Below, in pieces: positions 40,550 to 43,224 of a stretch of 43,224 nucleotides of DNA. The DNA is from Candidatus Avoscillospira avistercoris (GTDB lineage: Bacteria > Bacillota > Clostridia > Oscillospirales > Oscillospiraceae): positions 1-43,224 of the forward strand of contig DVJJ01000112.1 of assembly GCA_018716875.1 (NCBI GenBank). The letters are read 5' to 3'. The position numbers were made by a program, and so were the translations under genes. Within the stretch, counting starts at the first letter, position 1. Every line of letters starts with the position of its first letter. Below the pieces are notes generated by a model. That model worked only from the letters and a program-made list of their open reading frames with translations, was not told the DNA's origin and made no database searches.

Positions 40550-41773
40550 TTAAAATGCCCAGGTGCCGTTACGGAAAATGGGTACCGTGCGGCCGTCAAA
40601 GGTTTCGGCATCGATGTTCAGGTCCCGGGTACCAATCATAAAGTCCTCGTGGACAATGGAATCGTTGACGCCCAACGCCTGGCACTCGGCCAAAGAGCGG
40701 TGCTCGAAATCTTCCACCGTATCGCAGAAGCCACGGCCCAGGGCCAGATGGCACACGGCGTTTTCATCGAACAGGGTGTTATAGAACAAAATGCCTGTCT
40801 GGTTGATGGGAGATTCAAAGGGCACCAGTGCGCACTCGCCCAGATAGGCAGCGCCCTCGTCCATGGATACCAGCTCTTTCAGCAGCGCTTCGTTCTTTTC
40901 GGCCTTGGCTTCCACCACGCGGCCATTTTCAAACCGCAGGGAGAAATTTTCAATCAGCTGGCCCTGATAACACAGGGGCAGGGCGCTGTACACGATGCCC
41001 TCAGCCTCGCCCCGCTTGGGGGAGATATAGACCTCTTCGGAGGGAATGTTGGGGTTGAACATTGTGCCGGACAGCGTCTTGTCCGCGCCGCCGTGGAACC
41101 GGCCTTCTTTCATCATGCCCACGGTAAAATCGGTACCGTTGGAGGCCGTGTAGTGGAGAGAACGGATGCCCAGACTGTTGAGATAGCGGCACCGGGCGGT
41201 TAGATCGGCGTTGTGGGCCTGCCAGTTGACCGGGCCGTCGCCCTTGGCACGGGATGCCTCCAGAATGGCTTCCCACAGCTTCTCCATGGCTTCCTCCACC
41301 GGCAGCTCCGGGAACAGTTTGGCGGCCCAGGATTTTCCGGGTACGGCGGCAATGCACCATTGGATACGGTTTTCCATCTGGTCCCGGTAGGGCTTTGCAA
41401 TCCGCTGGCGGTTCTGGGCGGCGGCGGAGATTTTGGCCGGGTCGGCGTCCTTCATGCCGTCGGGGTCCTCGCTCTCCAAATAGATGCGGCAGGGCAGGGT
41501 ATCTACCATGTCCTGGAGACGGACCTTTTCCCACTCCCGCATCTCGCCCAGCGCTTCCGGAGAGCGGTGCAGGGCGTGGAGCAGGGCAACCGGCTGATGC
41601 TGCCAGTCCACCCGGACGGCACGGGCTCCGGCTTCATAGCAGGCCTTGACCAGCTCCGTGACAAACTCCGGCTGATCCAGCTCGGCTTCAATAATCACTT
41701 CCTGACCCGGCTGGACGTTGACGCCCATGGTGGCGATAAGCTTGGCATATTCCTGTAAAATCGTCTGTTGCAC
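40550..41773 (-). CDS. ampS: M29-family metallo-aminopeptidase
   Basis: 407-residue aminopeptidase of the thermophilic metalloprotease family (AmpS/PepS). VNVQPGQEVIIEAEL at the start, PFESPINQTGILFYNTLFDENAVCHLALG (metal Glu and His) and NDSIVHEDFMIGTRDLNIDA (His and Asp) give the two-metal site. It trims N-terminal residues from peptides in the cytosol. I choose GTG at 41773, ten bases after AAAGGA, matching family length; the longer frame to 41818 lacks a ribosome site. Confidence 0.9.
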   Translation of the reverse strand: MQQTILQEYAKLIATMGVNVQPGQEVIIEAELDQPEFVTELVKACYEAGARAVRVDWQHQPVALLHALHRSPEALGEMREWEKVRLQDMVDTLPCRIYLESEDPDGMKDADPAKISAAAQNRQRIAKPYRDQMENRIQWCIAAVPGKSWAAKLFPELPVEEAMEKLWEAILEASRAKGDGPVNWQAHNADLTARCRYLNSLGIRSLHYTASNGTDFTVGMMKEGRFHGGADKTLSGTMFNPNIPSEEVYISPKRGEAEGIVYSALPLCYQGQLIENFSLRFENGRVVEAKAEKNEALLKELVSMDEGAAYLGECALVPFESPINQTGILFYNTLFDENAVCHLALGRGFCDTVEDFEHRSLAECQALGVNDSIVHEDFMIGTRDLNIDAETFDGRTVPIFRNGTWAF

Positions 41774-41878
41774 GATGATCGCGTCCTTTCTTTTGTAACG
41801 GTGTCCATAGCATACCACAAAATCCGGGGGAAAATCAAACCACAGATGGTATAGATTGAGAAATTCACGATTTGTTCA

Positions 41879-41907
41879 TTGCAATGACTGGGGGGCTGTG
41901 CTAAACT
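41879..41907 (+). promoter_or_regulatory. Promoter of the SurA/PrsA-like gene
   Basis: TTGCAA (41879-41884) and TAAACT (41902-41907), 17 bp spacer, 46 bases before the start. Confidence 0.55.
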
Positions 41908-41953
41908 GTTTCACTGTGATTCTATACGGTTCCAACGGGAAGGAAGTGCGGAT

Positions 41954-43117
41954 TTGAAGACATTTTCCGACAAATTGAAGACTTTACCCCATAAACGAGT
42001 GATTGCGGGAGCTTTGGCCGCCGTGGTGGTTCTGGGCGCGGCGCTGGTCCTGTGGCCGGGCCGGAACGAGGCCGGTGAAGCAGCTGCGGCCGGAGAGATG
42101 GACCAGGCGGTGGTGGTCTGCGGCGACTGGGCCATGGACAACACCACCCTCAATTATTATTACTGGAGCGAATATTTTTATCTGGTGGGCAGCGCCGGAG
42201 AGAATCTGCCCGAGGGTCTGGACCCGGCCCAACCCCTGGATCAGCAGCAGTACGACGAGGACCGCACCTGGCAGGACTATTTGCTGGACCAGACCATGAT
42301 TACCATCCGGGATACCATGTCCATGGTGTTTGCGGCGGAGACCGCCGGATTTACCATGGGCGACACCTACGCTGCGTCCATGGAAACGGTGGTGGAGGGG
42401 CTGGCCGCCGATGCCGAATCCCGGGGCTATGATGATGTGACGGCCTACTTGCAGGCGTCCTATGGTTCGGAAGCCACGGAGGAATCCTTCCGGGCCTATC
42501 TGGCCGACACCTATTTGGCGGCGGCCTACACCGACGAGCTGTACAACCGGCCCCAATTCACCGAGGAGGAGATTGCCGAATACTGTGCGCTCCACGAGGC
42601 GGATTACGCACGGCTGGATGAAAACGGCGGAGAGACGCAGCTGCAAAACGCCTACATTTTGCTCTGCAAGCCCGCCGCGCATACCGACGAGGCCTGGGAT
42701 GAAGCCGAGACCTCGGCCCGTACCCTCTATGCCACCTGGCAGGCCGAATCGGGCACAGAATCAGATTTTGCCACTCTGGCCGACAGCCATTCCGCCACCC
42801 CCGGTTTACGCCAAGACCTGGCGCCGTCGGATTGCAGCGGCGAACTGGGTGACTGGCTCTTTGACCCGGAGCGGGCGCCGGGCGATACGGCGGTGCTGCG
42901 GTCCAACGAGGGCTGGAATGTGGTCTATGCGCTGGCGCCGTCAGAAAATACCGTCTGGCAGAAGCAGGCCCAGCAGGACCTACGGAAAGAGACATATGAG
43001 ACCGAAGCCCGCACCATTCGGGAGCAGTATGAATTTCTGGTCAACTACGACGCCATTACCCTGGTGACGCCGCAGGCGTTGACGGCGTCCGACCACGACA
43101 AACGCATGAGTAAATAA
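41954..43117 (+). CDS. Membrane-anchored SurA/PrsA-like protein
   Basis: 387-residue protein with an N-terminal membrane anchor (RVIAGALAAVVVLGAALVLW, about residues 15-34) and a large outside domain. Helical segments with YYYWSEYFY and EESFRAYLADTYLAAAYTDELY resemble the SurA N-terminal chaperone fold, and QNAYILLCKP to GELGDWLFDPERAPGDTAVL with GWNVVYAL resembles a parvulin/PPIC domain. The parvulin part is divergent. Likely helps folding of exported proteins, as PrsA does. Starts at TTG, nine bases after AAGGA. Promoter TTGCAA-N17-TAAACT upstream. Confidence 0.7.
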   Translation: MKTFSDKLKTLPHKRVIAGALAAVVVLGAALVLWPGRNEAGEAAAAGEMDQAVVVCGDWAMDNTTLNYYYWSEYFYLVGSAGENLPEGLDPAQPLDQQQYDEDRTWQDYLLDQTMITIRDTMSMVFAAETAGFTMGDTYAASMETVVEGLAADAESRGYDDVTAYLQASYGSEATEESFRAYLADTYLAAAYTDELYNRPQFTEEEIAEYCALHEADYARLDENGGETQLQNAYILLCKPAAHTDEAWDEAETSARTLYATWQAESGTESDFATLADSHSATPGLRQDLAPSDCSGELGDWLFDPERAPGDTAVLRSNEGWNVVYALAPSENTVWQKQAQQDLRKETYETEARTIREQYEFLVNYDAITLVTPQALTASDHDKRMSK

Positions 43118-43118
43118 A

Positions 43119-43169
43119 TTGTGAACAAATCCCCTTTTATGATATGCTGAAAATAAAAAGGGGATTTGT
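43119..43169 (+). promoter_or_regulatory. Inverted repeat and possible promoter before the last gene
   Basis: ACAAATCCCCTTTT (43125-43138) and AAAAGGGGATTTGT (43156-43169) form a perfect 14 bp inverted repeat with a 17-base loop. TTGTGA (43119-43124) and TATGCT (43143-43148), 18 bp apart, suggest a promoter whose -10 lies in the loop. It may also end the preceding gene, though the T-run is weak. Confidence 0.5.
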
Positions 43170-43172
43170 GCT

Positions 43173-43224
43173 ATGGAAGAATTGTTGGAGTGGATGGACT
43201 ATATCGAAGATATACGACAGGAAA
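43173..43224 (+). CDS. Start of a gene cut by the window edge, possible ISAs1-type transposase
   Basis: Only 17 codons are present: MEELLEWMDYIEDIRQE. The ribosome site AAAAGGGG precedes the ATG. The pattern L-x-x-x-x-x-I-x-D-x-R-Q resembles the N-terminal DDE_Tnp_1-associated segment of ISAs1-family transposases (SIPDPRQ-like). That is suggestive but short; another family is possible. Confidence 0.4.
   Translation, partial: MEELLEWMDYIEDIRQE

Overview
The window reads as chromosomal DNA of a fairly GC-rich Clostridia/Bacillota bacterium, most likely an Oscillospirales (Oscillospiraceae/Ruminococcaceae-like) gut anaerobe. This is an inference from gene content (SpoVB-type flippase, HemZ, RqcP-HU-MazG set, YtrA-type regulator, BirA-regulated BioY), strong AGGAGG ribosome sites, -35/-10 promoters with 16-18 bp spacers, TTG/GTG starts and overlapping operon genes. 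No rRNA, tRNA, CRISPR array or prophage was seen.

Layout. 1-1.3 kb: mtnA (methionine salvage). 1.4-5.5 kb (-): a tight four-gene lipid-type cluster (PlsC-like acyltransferase, PAP2, stand-alone E2/CAT-fold acyltransferase, acyl-CoA ligase) of unknown product. 5.7-8.1 kb (-): NAD(P)HX repair enzyme plus an MBL hydrolase. 8.2-17.3 kb: a sugar regulon made of a divergent LacI regulator, a ChvE/GguAB-type ABC importer, a xylulokinase-family kinase, a DUF4867 protein and a FucI/AraA-type isomerase. The sugar-binding protein gene carries an in-frame amber codon. 17.3-20.3 kb (+): small membrane/zinc-ribbon proteins, a PTP-like phosphatase and a metallophosphoesterase. 20.2-21.9 kb: divergent bioY/birA with a BirA-type operator between them. 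21.9-22.7 kb: nitroreductase and a 56-residue membrane protein. 22.8-26.6 kb (+): a YtrA-type GntR regulator with an ABC exporter-like cluster, preceded by two tandem operators.

26.6-26.9 kb holds the most interesting small locus: a 29-residue holin-like toxin peptide (-) facing a short RNA (+), each with a near-consensus promoter, converging on a shared bidirectional terminator that contains the toxin stop codon. This is a type I toxin-antitoxin organisation. Unusually, the two RNAs begin with the same sequence, because the locus is bounded by an inverted repeat.

26.9-31.4 kb (-): rqcP, HU, mazG, a SpoVB/MurJ-family flippase and an MTA/SAH-deaminase-type amidohydrolase. 31.5-39.3 kb (-): a six-gene operon recJ-rel-dtd-MBL-hemZ-udk-like, ending in two perfect hairpins. 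39.4-41.8 kb (-): TauE/SafE exporter and M29 aminopeptidase, with a dispersed-repeat-like element between them. 41.9-43.2 kb (+): a membrane-anchored SurA/PrsA-like protein, then the start of a probable transposase cut by the window edge.

Functional links. The importer, isomerase and kinase form a plausible pentose/deoxysugar route. mtaD-like deaminase and mtnA could both act in methylthioadenosine recycling. Of 43 complete gene ends I assigned, 23 use TGA, 19 TAA and one TAG, which bears on the amber codon in the sugar-binding protein gene.
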